A DNA stretch of 44,689 bases from Stramenopiles sp. TOSAG23-2 (Eukaryota; Sar), in assembly GCA_900128395.1 (NCBI GenBank), contig LT649292.1, positions 1 through 44,689 on the forward strand. The letters are read 5' to 3'. Of the stretch, positions 1 to 8,703 are shown piece after piece. Position 1 is the stretch's first letter; the number at the start of each line of letters is the position of its first letter. Below the pieces are notes generated by a model. It saw nothing but the letters and a program-made list of their open reading frames with translations. It made no database searches and was not told the origin of the DNA. Both the position numbers and the translations under genes were made by a program.

Positions 1-715
1 TCTAATGGAAGAATTGTATATAGATCTGATTTATATATATCGTATATATATTTCATTTATTTTGTAGTTTGATATATTATTAATTACTTTATAGTTATAT
101 ACATTATATATTATACCAGTATACAGAGCGGAGAGGTATGAATGATGTTGTTGCGTATAGTATTATTTTTTATAATGCCACCAGGGGAATGTAATCTGGT
201 AATCTGGTAATGTTTTAATGTTAATGTGCTAATAATAAATTACCTGGTATAATTATTAAATATAGTCCTATTCCCTATTCCATATAATATAAAAACCTCT
301 ATTCCCTATTATTAAAATACAGGTATTACAGTATAAGTAGTATGTGAATGCCACAATGGTAAATGAAAACGGATCATTTTTCCCACAGAAAAAAACACTG
401 CAATCGATCCCACGGCCAGAACCCTAAGGCCAGTTTTTAATGCTATGTAGTGCTAAATTTTCCGTAAGTAATTAATGCACAGACGCCAGCCTTCTGGCCG
501 CCGACCGAGGAGGCATTTCCTGGTGGGTTGCAAAAAATATATACTGTATATCTGTATAATATTACATGTATTAATATTAATATTATAACAACAACGTATA
601 TGATCGATTTGAAAAATGTATGATATTTGATAGAAGTATATTAGGTTACGAGTAACAATATACCATTACAGGATACGACATTGATAACATTGTACATACA
701 TAGAATAACTAAATA
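1..715. other. Intergenic region upstream of NPL4
   Basis: I see no gene here. The stretch is AT-rich with simple-sequence tracts, a small run of three 'taatctgg'-like units near 190-215, and one more GC-rich island around 480-530. Stops are frequent in all frames. It presumably contains the NPL4 promoter and 5' UTR, but no motif can be assigned. Confidence 0.6.
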
Positions 716-2560
716 ATGCATAAACAATCAGAAGATGAAATGGTAATTGTCAGGATTCATGGTCCATGGGGAATATCAAGAATAAAAATACATAAAAGTG
801 ATTCTTTAGCAGATTTGAAACGTTTTATTAGTGAAAGAGTTGAAGGCTTACCGCGTTCATCAATATCTATTTCTTTGTTTCTTGATCAACATTGTAGTCG
901 TTTGTTTGATGGTGATGATTCATCAACATTAAGAACTTTGGATGTAGAGAATGGGGATATATTTTATGCAAGACCGTCTTCACAAATGGAACAAATAACG
1001 TCAACATCTTCGTCTAAAGATAATAATACTTCTACTGCTAATAATAATAATAATAAAACTATGATGTCTTCGTCTATAAATAATGATAATAAAAATAGCA
1101 CAAGCAATTTATCAAATTCAAGGCTATTGATACCAAAAGACACAACATCAGAAGATTTTTTGGCATCACTAACCATGCATGCATCTTTGGAACCGGGCGA
1201 GAATGGGGCGGTGCGCGTTATAGGTGGTAGTTTAAAAATACAAGCAAATGATTCATTTTCAAAAACTGCTCAAAATTTAAATCGTAGATATTTAGTTAAT
1301 AATAATAATAATACACGTGATGAAAAAAATAGTAATGGTCATAATAATAGTAAATATAATATGTCTTCGAAATATATAGATCCAACTATGAATGGTAAAA
1401 TGATAGATGTACAAGGAAGATCAATTTATTGTAGTTGGGGGGAATATTTAAAACATAGGGGCTGGACTGCAAACAACAATAGTTCCTTCTCCTTTGATTT
1501 GGAAGTCATACCAAAGTCACAAATTATACGACGCGGTGGTGCACCAAACAAAGTTCCACATCCAATTTCATTGAAAAAGCAAACTTATAGACATGTAGAT
1601 TATGTAGAATTTTTCAATTTAAACGAGGTGAACAATTTCGTGAGTTTCTGGTTAAATCACGGGATGCTTGTGCAACGAGTAGGTTTATTGTATGGGAGGT
1701 ATGAAAATGATGAAAATATAGATGTTGGCAGTACAAAAATAGCAATTCATGGAATATATGAACCACCTCAAACTGTAAGCGATACGGGTGGTGTTCAATT
1801 ATTACATGATCCAGATGAACACAATGTAACGAAAATCACAAAAGCAGCTGGGCTAGATCGTGTAGGTTGGGTATTTACGCATCCGCCGCGCAATCAGGCG
1901 ATAACTGCCGCGGAAGCACATTTGATGGCAAAGTTTCAAAATGCTCATTTACGAGTAGATGATATTACAGGATTGAAAAGGTCACAGTTTGCATGTTTAA
2001 CAATTACGAAAAATGTTGCTGGGCATGTTGTACCTCGTGCCTTTATGGTATCCGATCAAGGAATGGTAATGGATCGTTCTAAAATGTGGGCACAAAGCTC
2101 TAATCCATATTATTGCAAAGTAACAGAAGCAGTTCCAGGGAAAATATTGCCTGCTGTTAAAAAGACATCTGCCCCAGAAGCATTGAAGATGTTTGAACCA
2201 GACTTAGTATTGGTACCAATACCATGTGGTCAAATACGAATAGATCCAAAACAACCAGCAACTATGGCAGCACAGAAATATCAAACACGTCAACTGTTTT
2301 ATCATGCTAAATTTCCGGTTGAAAATAGAACCCAATTTGGGGAAGTACAAAATGAAAATACCATCCGTACATTTTTGTCACAAAATTCAAATCAAACCAT
2401 GGAGCAACGCGTATCTGATTTTCATTTATTGTTATGTATGTCAAAATTGTTTACTGTTGATATTGCTATAAGTATTGCTAAATCGATAGGTGAAAAAAGT
2501 ACATTGGATGATTATTGCCGTGCATGTATGAATGCGTTTATGGAGCATAAAAGGATATGA
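716..2560 (+). CDS. NPL4: NPL4-like cofactor of the Cdc48/p97 segregase
   Basis: This 614-residue protein matches NPL4, which with Ufd1 recruits ubiquitinated clients to the AAA ATPase Cdc48/p97 for ER-associated and nuclear protein degradation. Residues 8-88 form the N-terminal ubiquitin-like fold. Asn/Ser-rich linkers occupy about 95-140 and 190-220. The NPL4 core with its catalytically dead MPN fold runs from about 290 (YRHVDYVEF) through IYEPPQ near 348 and GLDRVGWVF near 379. The family's C-terminal VSDFHLLL motif is at 566-573. The zinc-finger part is odd: the region before YRHVDYVEF has no CxxC pair, whereas animal and yeast NPL4 carry zinc-binding cysteines there. Plant NPL4 also lacks them, as far as I recall. 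The start is the first in-frame ATG and puts the ubiquitin-like fold at the N-terminus. The gene ends in TGA and has no intron. Confidence 0.9.
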   Translation: MHKQSEDEMVIVRIHGPWGISRIKIHKSDSLADLKRFISERVEGLPRSSISISLFLDQHCSRLFDGDDSSTLRTLDVENGDIFYARPSSQMEQITSTSSSKDNNTSTANNNNNKTMMSSSINNDNKNSTSNLSNSRLLIPKDTTSEDFLASLTMHASLEPGENGAVRVIGGSLKIQANDSFSKTAQNLNRRYLVNNNNNTRDEKNSNGHNNSKYNMSSKYIDPTMNGKMIDVQGRSIYCSWGEYLKHRGWTANNNSSFSFDLEVIPKSQIIRRGGAPNKVPHPISLKKQTYRHVDYVEFFNLNEVNNFVSFWLNHGMLVQRVGLLYGRYENDENIDVGSTKIAIHGIYEPPQTVSDTGGVQLLHDPDEHNVTKITKAAGLDRVGWVFTHPPRNQAITAAEAHLMAKFQNAHLRVDDITGLKRSQFACLTITKNVAGHVVPRAFMVSDQGMVMDRSKMWAQSSNPYYCKVTEAVPGKILPAVKKTSAPEALKMFEPDLVLVPIPCGQIRIDPKQPATMAAQKYQTRQLFYHAKFPVENRTQFGEVQNENTIRTFLSQNSNQTMEQRVSDFHLLLCMSKLFTVDIAISIAKSIGEKSTLDDYCRACMNAFMEHKRI

Positions 2561-2971
2561 AGTTATTCTGGAGAAAGAAAGAAAGAAAGAAAAGAGAGGT
2601 CCAAAAGCGAGAGAGAGACACAGAATACGCACATTAAATAAAATATGAAAACAAAATATTGTTTCTCACGGCACCACGTGTGTTATAACAGTGTACGAAG
2701 TTTTGGTGTATTGAAATCATAACTGCGTATTTTTACAGTATTTATATATTAATAATAAGCATATATTATAATACATTCATACCCCCACCACCACCACACA
2801 GTAAAATAATAATAATACTCATAATATATCCAATATGATATAAAATACTATTATCATACAAATAATTGTTAATATACTATATAAATATATATATATATAT
2901 AGATACATACGTACAATAGTAATATATTCTAATAATAATAATAAAGTCAGCATATATATCATTCAATAATA
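2561..2971. other. Intergenic region with simple repeats
   Basis: This holds the NPL4 3' UTR and the promoter region of the next gene. It contains a GA-rich (GAAA)n tract at about 2572-2600, a CCA/CAC run near 2785, and AT dinucleotide runs near 2885-2900. No gene is visible. Confidence 0.6.
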
Positions 2972-3607
2972 ATGTATAGAATAATTATTGCATTTATATT
3001 TGTATTAAATGTACAAAACTTTTGTCCATCAATAGCAATAAATGTACAACCGTTAACCGACAAAAATTTTGAACATTTAACACAAGCATCTTCAGGAATG
3101 ACCACTGGTGCTTGGTTTGTTAAATTTTATGCACCTTGGTGTGGTCATTGCAAAGGTTTAGCACCAACATGGGAAGAATTAGGCGTGGAATTGAAAACGG
3201 AAATGACAGTTGCAAAAGTCGACTGTACTAAAGAAAAAATGACATGTAAAAGGTTTGGCGTACGTGGATATCCAACTTTAATTTTATTAAAAAATAGTTT
3301 GCAATATCGATATGCTGGTGAACGAAATAAAAAAAAATTACTTGAGTTTGCGCGTGTGAAAGGTACGGATGAAGATGACGATGACGATGAAGGTATGGTT
3401 ATACCAAAACCAAGAAGTGCTATGGAACAATTTATTGGTGATACAACAGCAATGTTGAATAAAGATTTAATTGAATTATGGCGATATAAAAAAACTGCAA
3501 TTGGTTTTACATTATTTATTGGATTTATGTTGGGTGTCGTAGTTGGTTGTTTGTTTAGTGGCGGTAGTACTTCTTCTTCTTCATCACCAAAACGAAAAAA
3601 TGAATAG
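2972..3607 (+). CDS. Membrane-anchored thioredoxin/PDI-family protein (TMX-like)
   Basis: This 211-residue protein is a single-domain PDI-family oxidoreductase anchored in the ER membrane. A hydrophobic signal peptide covers about residues 1-22. One thioredoxin domain follows at about 25-128, with active site WCGHC (Cys57 and Cys60) and the cis-proline in GYPT (Pro101). An acidic Asp/Glu linker lies at 133-140. A single transmembrane helix runs about 175-196, followed by a Ser-rich tail ending KRKNE. The tail fits a KxKxx dilysine retrieval signal (Lys at -5 and -3), so residence in the ER with the thioredoxin domain in the lumen is a good inference. The likely role is making or isomerising disulfides in secretory proteins. 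The order signal, Trx, one TM, short cytosolic tail is that of the TMX family. The gene has no intron and ends in TAG. Confidence 0.88.
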   Translation: MYRIIIAFIFVLNVQNFCPSIAINVQPLTDKNFEHLTQASSGMTTGAWFVKFYAPWCGHCKGLAPTWEELGVELKTEMTVAKVDCTKEKMTCKRFGVRGYPTLILLKNSLQYRYAGERNKKKLLEFARVKGTDEDDDDDEGMVIPKPRSAMEQFIGDTTAMLNKDLIELWRYKKTAIGFTLFIGFMLGVVVGCLFSGGSTSSSSSPKRKNE

Positions 3608-3800
3608 AGAGAGAGAGAGAGGAAAAAGGGAAAATATGTGTGTGTAAATTAAAAAAAATACAACATGCACATCATTCATATTTATATAATATATACGTTC
3701 GTATTATAATATATTACGACAATTATAATCTCTGTGTTATATGTGCGTTTAAAAAACATTTTTTATAAAATATGTGCATATAATTTTTCTCCTTTTCAAA

Positions 3801-4814
3801 TCAAGCTGTTTGGTTGTTGTTACTACTATTATTATTACTATTATTACTATCAACGTTACTATTATCTGTACTAGGTTTTGGTTCAATATTACCATTATTT
3901 GTTGCAGTAATATTATTGCTTTCACCCGCTTCAACATTGCTAATTTCACTTTTTGCTACTGGTGCGAAAAAATTATTAATTGTATTATTTTGTTCCTGTT
4001 CAGTAGCTGCACCAACTGCACTATTACGCTTTTTAGAAACTTTTGAACGGCGATTAATTGGTGGAAAATCTTGTGCTAAAAATAACATTTGTTCATTTTT
4101 ACGTACAGTTGCAGAGATATCTTCATATTTAATCATCTTTTTTTTCGTTTTTTTACATACACTAAATGCTTCATCGGTCAATTGGCCAAGAAACAGCTCA
4201 GTGCACCATTGAACAAGCAAAGTAGCTTCCTTGGAAGTTCCTTTAACTTCTTTATCCAATTTCATAATTTTTCTAACTCTTGCCGTTGGCAATATATCCA
4301 CAATACGAGGTGGACCCATCATACCATCAGGTCCAAATTTAGCAGCTTCGAATAATTTCAATTGGTTATTGTATTCTTCCAAGTCTTCCTCGTATTGTTG
4401 TTGCAGTGGAATACGTTGCGCACTGTATTCCGCCTTTTTCTCGTCTGAAAGTTCGTTCCATAAACGTCCCAATTCTTTCCCAATCTGACCGATACCCCAT
4501 GTTGGAAATTTTTCCCGAACACTACTTCGAACTTCATTCATAAATATAAAATAAGCAGATTGTGGCCTTTTAGGTTTCACTGGTGGCATACTATTATCTC
4601 TGGCGGGTTTTTTACTATTGGTAGCACTACTGTTACCATTACTATTACTACTACTATTGTTATTGGACATTTGATCATCTCCATCTACGTATTCCGATTG
4701 AAATGATTCCACATGTTGTTCATTCATATCTGTATCCATTTCTTTCGCTTCCCCATTTTCATTTTTCGTTTTTGTTGGGCTTGGTGCTTCGTTTGTTGTT
4801 GTTATCGATGCCAT
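3801..4814 (-). CDS. HMG-box plus NF-YC/CHRAC15-type histone-fold fusion protein
   Basis: This 337-residue protein begins at the ATG at 4814. The frame stays open upstream to 5075, but that part is an AT-repeat translation duplicated on itself, so I do not count it. Residues 1-80 are acidic and Asn/Ser-rich. An HMG box spans about 82-150 (KPKRPQSAYFIFMNE, then GKELGRLWNELSDEKK). A histone-fold domain of the NF-YC/CHRAC15/POLE4 class spans about 172-255, with LPTARVRKIMKLD at its start and FLAQDFPP at its end; the FLxD-x-PP ending looks most like CHRAC15/Dpb3-type subunits. The tail (260-337) holds TINNFF at 278-283, like a weak PCNA-binding box, then Asn/Ser repeats. The HMG box would bend DNA and the histone fold would pair with an NF-YB/Dpb4-like partner not present in this window. 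Acting in chromatin remodelling, replication or transcription is inference. Confidence 0.85.
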   Translation of the reverse strand: MASITTTNEAPSPTKTKNENGEAKEMDTDMNEQHVESFQSEYVDGDDQMSNNNSSSNSNGNSSATNSKKPARDNSMPPVKPKRPQSAYFIFMNEVRSSVREKFPTWGIGQIGKELGRLWNELSDEKKAEYSAQRIPLQQQYEEDLEEYNNQLKLFEAAKFGPDGMMGPPRIVDILPTARVRKIMKLDKEVKGTSKEATLLVQWCTELFLGQLTDEAFSVCKKTKKKMIKYEDISATVRKNEQMLFLAQDFPPINRRSKVSKKRNSAVGAATEQEQNNTINNFFAPVAKSEISNVEAGESNNITATNNGNIEPKPSTDNSNVDSNNSNNNSSNNNQTA

Positions 4815-4867
4815 ATTTTTTGTATATATATAATATATATATGTGTGTGTGTGTATGTATGTATGAA

Positions 4868-5061
4868 TGAATCGTATATTTTGTAGGTATATAATATTTA
4901 TTCTTATTCTTGTATATATATATCTACATAATATATATATATTGTTGTGATATGTATTTCTCCTTATGAATCGTATATTTTGTAGGTATATAATATTTAT
5001 TCTTATTCTTGTATATATATCTCTACATAATATATATATTGTTGTGATATGTATTTCTCCT
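4868..5061. repeat. 99-bp direct tandem duplication upstream of the HMG/histone-fold gene
   Basis: A unit beginning TGAATCGTATATTTTGTAGG occurs at 4868 and again at 4967, nearly identical over about 95 bp. It lies just upstream of the start codon at 4814, probably in the 5' UTR or promoter. It explains the repeated amino acid string in the upstream extension of that reading frame. Confidence 0.9.
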
Positions 5062-5501
5062 TGTTGTTTGTACATTCTAATTTTTCTAGTAATAAAAAAT
5101 GAAGTTTTCTATCTTGTTGCGCGATGTGGTGTGAGTCGTGTGGTGTGTGATCTTCATTCATTTTTTATTATTTTTGTTGTTTGTTGAATTTGATAATTTG
5201 AGGTATGTTTAATGTTGTGGCCCTGTTGCCGCCATCTGTTTTAGTTTATTCAAATCTTTTTTTGGAAATTATCACACTTTTCAAGCACAAAAAAACAGTA
5301 TAGCTCCCAGGGGAGCTCCTTTCCTATATATTATGGCGTCTAAAATTATACCTTAATTGGCCACACAGCAGAGATACTCCTCATACTATATGGCCTTCCA
5401 GCCTTCCAGCCTTCTTCTTTTTTTTTCTAGTTCAACAATTGCTGGAATTATTTTATTTACAATGCACCAATGTTGTGCCAATATTGAATATTGAATGTTA
5501 T

Positions 5502-5677
5502 AAACTAAAATAAAATAAAATATTGAATACATAAATCCTTCTGTACATTAACATATATGGAGGACAATTGATTTCACTAGATATAGACCAAACTAAAATA
5601 AAATAAAATATTGAATACATAAATCCTTCTGTACATTAACATATATGGAGGACAATTGATTTCACTAGATATAGACC
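5502..5677. repeat. 88-bp direct tandem duplication
   Basis: The segment starting AAACTAAAATAAAATAAAAT at 5502 is repeated immediately at 5590 with what looks like complete identity to about 5677. Perfect identity suggests a recent event. It ends about 30 bp before the ATG of the 47-residue ORF at 5706. Confidence 0.92.
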
Positions 5678-5705
5678 ATTGTTACAAAGTACCAACATTT
5701 AAAAT

Positions 5706-5849
5706 ATGGAAGCATATGGTGGTGCACATGTAGTTAATGGATTTGACATATTGTTCATAGTATTATTAATTTTATCAATAGCGGTTGCATTTAAAATGTT
5801 ATTGAAACCAAAAAATAATAATAATAATAATGTAAATAAAAATCAGTGA
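5706..5849 (+). CDS. Small single-pass membrane protein (47 aa), unrecognised
   Basis: ATG at 5706 opens 47 codons to a TGA. The product starts MEAYGGAHVVNGFD, continues with one strongly hydrophobic helix (about residues 15-34, ILFIVLLILSIAVAF) and ends in a Lys/Asn tail. The absence of random-looking AT-codon residues before the helix and the clean one-helix, basic-tail layout argue for a real small membrane protein. I cannot match it to a family. A tail-anchored or small complex subunit (for example of an ER or mitochondrial membrane complex) would look like this. With the lumen/cytosol orientation set by the positive-inside rule, the Lys-rich tail would be cytosolic. Confidence 0.5.
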   Translation: MEAYGGAHVVNGFDILFIVLLILSIAVAFKMLLKPKNNNNNNVNKNQ

Positions 5850-6246
5850 AAAAATAAAATGTAAAAAATCATTCAGAAAGTATATATATACGCTTTTATA
5901 TAATACCATCAAACGTACGAAATTATTTTATCAAAAAATATGATAGATATGTGTGATATATGTAATTTATTTTTTATTTTTTAATAGACTTGGAGGATAT
6001 AATATGAAAAAATATATATGATATTTAATTCTGCATATCATAATATACATACTGATACGAACGTAATATTAATAATATATTATTATCATATATAATAATT
6101 AAGTTATCACTGGACCGTTTTTAAGTATATATATATATATATATATATATAACTATCACCACTATGAGATATATTATCATATATATTAATAATTAAGTTA
6201 TCACTGGACCATTTTAAGTATATATATATATATACGAACACATATA
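5850..6246. repeat. AT-rich spacer with a ~94-bp tandem duplication
   Basis: The sequence AATTAAGTTATCACTGGACC followed by TTTTAAGTATATAT occurs near 6097 and again near 6191, with flanking similarity giving a period of about 94 bp. Long (TA)n runs follow each copy. No gene is visible. Confidence 0.8.
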
Positions 6247-7353
6247 TTATATTATATTCGTAGTTGATATCCCATCATTTTCCTTTATATATCCATATAA
6301 TATTTGTTTAATTGTTTCATCTTTTTTCTCAGATTTATATTTTTCTTTTTTCAATTTTATTTTATATTCTTCATATAAACGGCGGAGTACCGGCATATAT
6401 TCTTTTTCTACCACACCTTGCTTTTCGGCCGTTCCTGATTTTGTTGTAACATTGCCATTATCATTATTTGATGAACTTGTAAAATATGAATATGACGATG
6501 CAACCGATGTTTTTTTACTTCTATCTGGGTTATAATATTCACTAACTGAGGTTCTTCGATCGTATTTAATTGGTGATTTTTTATTATTTGTCGTTATTGT
6601 TGCTGCTGATGCTGTCGTTGTTGTTAAATTATGATATGGAACGGAATCATCAATTATCTCGTTTGCTGGTAATTTGGATAAATCCTTTACAGCATTTTGT
6701 CTTTTTAATAACAAGTCGCTTCTCTGATGTTTTTTTTTGTTATTACTTAATATCGTTGTTTCGCCAGTTGTTTTATTCATCAATGTCACCCCATCATCAG
6801 TAATCTTATTTTTTGACAGAGTAGTTAAAATAGTTCTTGTAATTTGTGGAGTTTCAAATAATGCGGTACGTATAAGGACTGTAACAACATCTCCATTTTC
6901 CACAATAAAGGTCTTCTTATCAAATATAATTCTAGTATTTTCATACCAGCGATTTAATCCGCTGTAGTACATACATTATTCATGGATGAATGATGTGTTA
7001 GAATGGATATATTTTACAAGTTCAAGGTGAATAGAATATACTTACTATCTTAATCTTTCATAACCCCAATGATCTATAGCCGATCGAGTTAATTTTTTTA
7101 CTTGTTTTGCTTTATATGTATAAGCAATCCATGAATTTATACTTTTACGTAATGATAAATTTAACCAGAATTTCATTGCTATTCTAATTTCATCAAATTT
7201 ATTTTTACGAGTAGCACCTTGTTGTTTTCGCTTTGAATGTTGTTGACTTTGTTTCAATATATCAGTTAAGAAATTACGTTTCCCACCGGCTAATTTTGAA
7301 AAAAATAACGATGCTTTTTTATTATCACCATTACTATTTACGACACGTGGCAT
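6247..7353 (-). CDS. Two-exon gene with Sfi1/centrin-binding-like Trp repeats (340 aa)
   Basis: Exon 1 is 7353-7046 and exon 2 is 6961-6247. Joining them gives one 340-residue frame across a codon split TA|C (Tyr). The 84-bp intron starts GTAAGT, has TTCTAAC near 6997-7003 and ends CAG. Across the junction the protein reads AIDHWGYERLR|YGLNRWYENTR. This continues a helical pattern of Trp residues spaced 12, 21 and 12 apart from KFW near residue 63, resembling Sfi1 repeats that bind centrin in centrosome and basal-body fibres. The rest is Ser/Thr/Asn-rich, with a charged, probably coiled-coil C-terminus (EYMPVLRRLYEEYKIKLKK). Neither exon alone makes sense as a gene. The Sfi1 link rests on pattern only and the repeat count is small, so function is tentative. 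Confidence 0.7.
6962..7045 (-). other. Spliceosomal intron (84 bp)
   Basis: Read on the minus strand it begins GTAAGTATATTC, carries CCATTCTAACAC as a branch-point match about 35 nt before the end, and ends TACTACAG. Removal restores a frame that otherwise stops at TAG directly across the donor. Confidence 0.85.
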
Positions 7354-7442
7354 AAAATTATTATTAAAAATTCACCAAATCTATCCAAAAAAATAACGAT
7401 GCTTTTTTATTATCACCATTACTATTTACGACACGTGGCATG
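7300..7442. repeat. 88-bp-period duplication of the Sfi1-like gene's first codons
   Basis: About 54 bp, from AACGATGCTTTTTTATTATC to GACACGTGGCAT, occurs inside the gene at about 7300-7353 and again at 7388-7441. The copied block is the first 18 codons including the start codon. The upstream copy therefore gives a second ATG (7441), and its frame would need checking in transcripts. Confidence 0.88.
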
Positions 7443-8651
7443 AAATCCCGAAATATATTATCATTATTCGTGAGGTGTGTTTTTAGTTTCCATTTTTTTA
7501 TACCTAGTATGTGGTAACGTTTCTATATACAGGTAAGTTAAAATAAGGTTTGTACATATATCTATTGAGGAGATGCTTTTTGTATTCTATTTTTATATCA
7601 GCACATCACAGGAACAAATATTGATATATTTCAACCGTACTCTGTTACTTTTCTATTTACTTAAATTATAGAGACAATACACATTTAGTCCTATATGGAA
7701 TTAACCTCACAACATCATTGTGACCTAATAGTAACTACGAGTCGTAAACCTTAACCTACTGTTTATGCGAATAACATAGCGGGGTTTCCTGAGTAGGGCC
7801 AATAAAGGAAGGAGTAAATATTTTAAGGGAATACATGTGTACATGATCCATGTGGCAAATTATACGAGGCCTCGTACTGGTAGCTACCTCGTACATTCTA
7901 CCGATCAGGTATCGCAATTATTATTGACATTTTGATATTTATATTACAGCCTTATGGAGGAAGCGAATAATTGGGGCAAGATTACTAAAGTGTTGTGGCA
8001 GAAATACCATTGGTCGTAGTATGTCTGCTGTATATACAATGTTTAAAGATAAGAAAATGGAATTAATGATATTCGCTACCGGAAATATATCGGGAAACAG
8101 GGACTGCATCGAAGGAAATTGAAGATAAAACATTTTCAATGAGGATAAAACGAGAAAAAACAACATCAAAGGACAAAGCCACAGTGTAGTAATTTACTCA
8201 TGATAATTTCTACTCTTTCAAAAGAATACATAGTAACTAAACCTTAACCTGCGCACCAGCTGCCAAGCTTACATGAGAATTCTCTCTGACTGTACCTGGT
8301 ATGTATTAGTATAGTTGTTTCCTGAGTGACGAGGCCCCTTAATTAAAATAAAGGAAGGAGTAAATATTTTAAGGGAATACATGTTAATGTGTACATGATT
8401 ATAAATATAAGAAGCTTATTATATAAATATAAATATTATATATATATAAATTATATATGTATTTTTGTATAAAAGAGTATGTACACTATGTAAAGATATA
8501 CAAAAAGATATGATTACTCTCCTCTAGTATAACCTCACACAACACATACATAAAGATGTTATTGTCACCATCATACCAGAATCACCATGCCATTACACGG
8601 CGTATATGATTACTCTCCTCTAGTATAACCTCACACAACACATACATAAAG
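7354..8651. other. 1.3-kb spacer with dispersed repeats, no clear gene
   Basis: Two related blocks sit about 550 bp apart. A 38-bp identical run (AATAAAGGAAGGAGTAAATA and onward) is at 7801-7838 and 8348-8385, each followed by GTACATGAT and preceded by TTTCCTGAGT. A 32-bp piece at 7764-7795 recurs in reverse complement at 40597-40628 with one difference. Between the blocks (about 7950-8190) short open stretches exist on both strands, but nothing I recognise. This looks like decayed transposon or repeat material. Confidence 0.6.
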
Positions 8652-8703
8652 ATGTTATTGTCACCATCATACCAGAATCACCATGCCATTACACGGCGTA
8701 TAT
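8508..8703. repeat. 96-bp tandem duplication that creates a uORF at the sulfurtransferase start
   Basis: The block from ATATGATTACTCTCCTCTAG to CATTACACGGCGTATATG is present twice in direct succession (ATG at 8556 and again at 8652). In the first copy, the ATG is followed by 16 sense codons and then TGA because the copy joins back to its own start. In the second copy the frame runs on into the enzyme. The transcript, if it starts upstream of 8556, carries a 17-codon uORF encoding the same first residues as the enzyme leader. Confidence 0.9.

Larger units (their letters stand above)
4815..5705. other. Intergenic region between the HMG/histone-fold gene and a small ORF
   Basis: Besides the two tandem duplications listed separately, this holds a more GC-rich part around 5220-5410, with a near-palindrome around AGCTCCC-AGGGGAGCT at 5307-5322. 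I see no gene. Divergent promoters for the minus-strand HMG/histone-fold gene and the plus-strand small ORF must lie here. Confidence 0.55.

Noticed and set aside
4815-5075. N-terminal extension of the HMG/histone-fold protein by 87 residues
   Set aside because: It translates the 99-bp tandem duplication and AT repeats (IYIL, RIRINIIYLQN twice); the ATG at 4814 gives a normal N-terminus.
7939-8169. 76-codon minus-strand frame and short plus-strand open stretches
   Set aside because: No recognisable domain. The region lies between dispersed repeats and is probably decayed repeat DNA.
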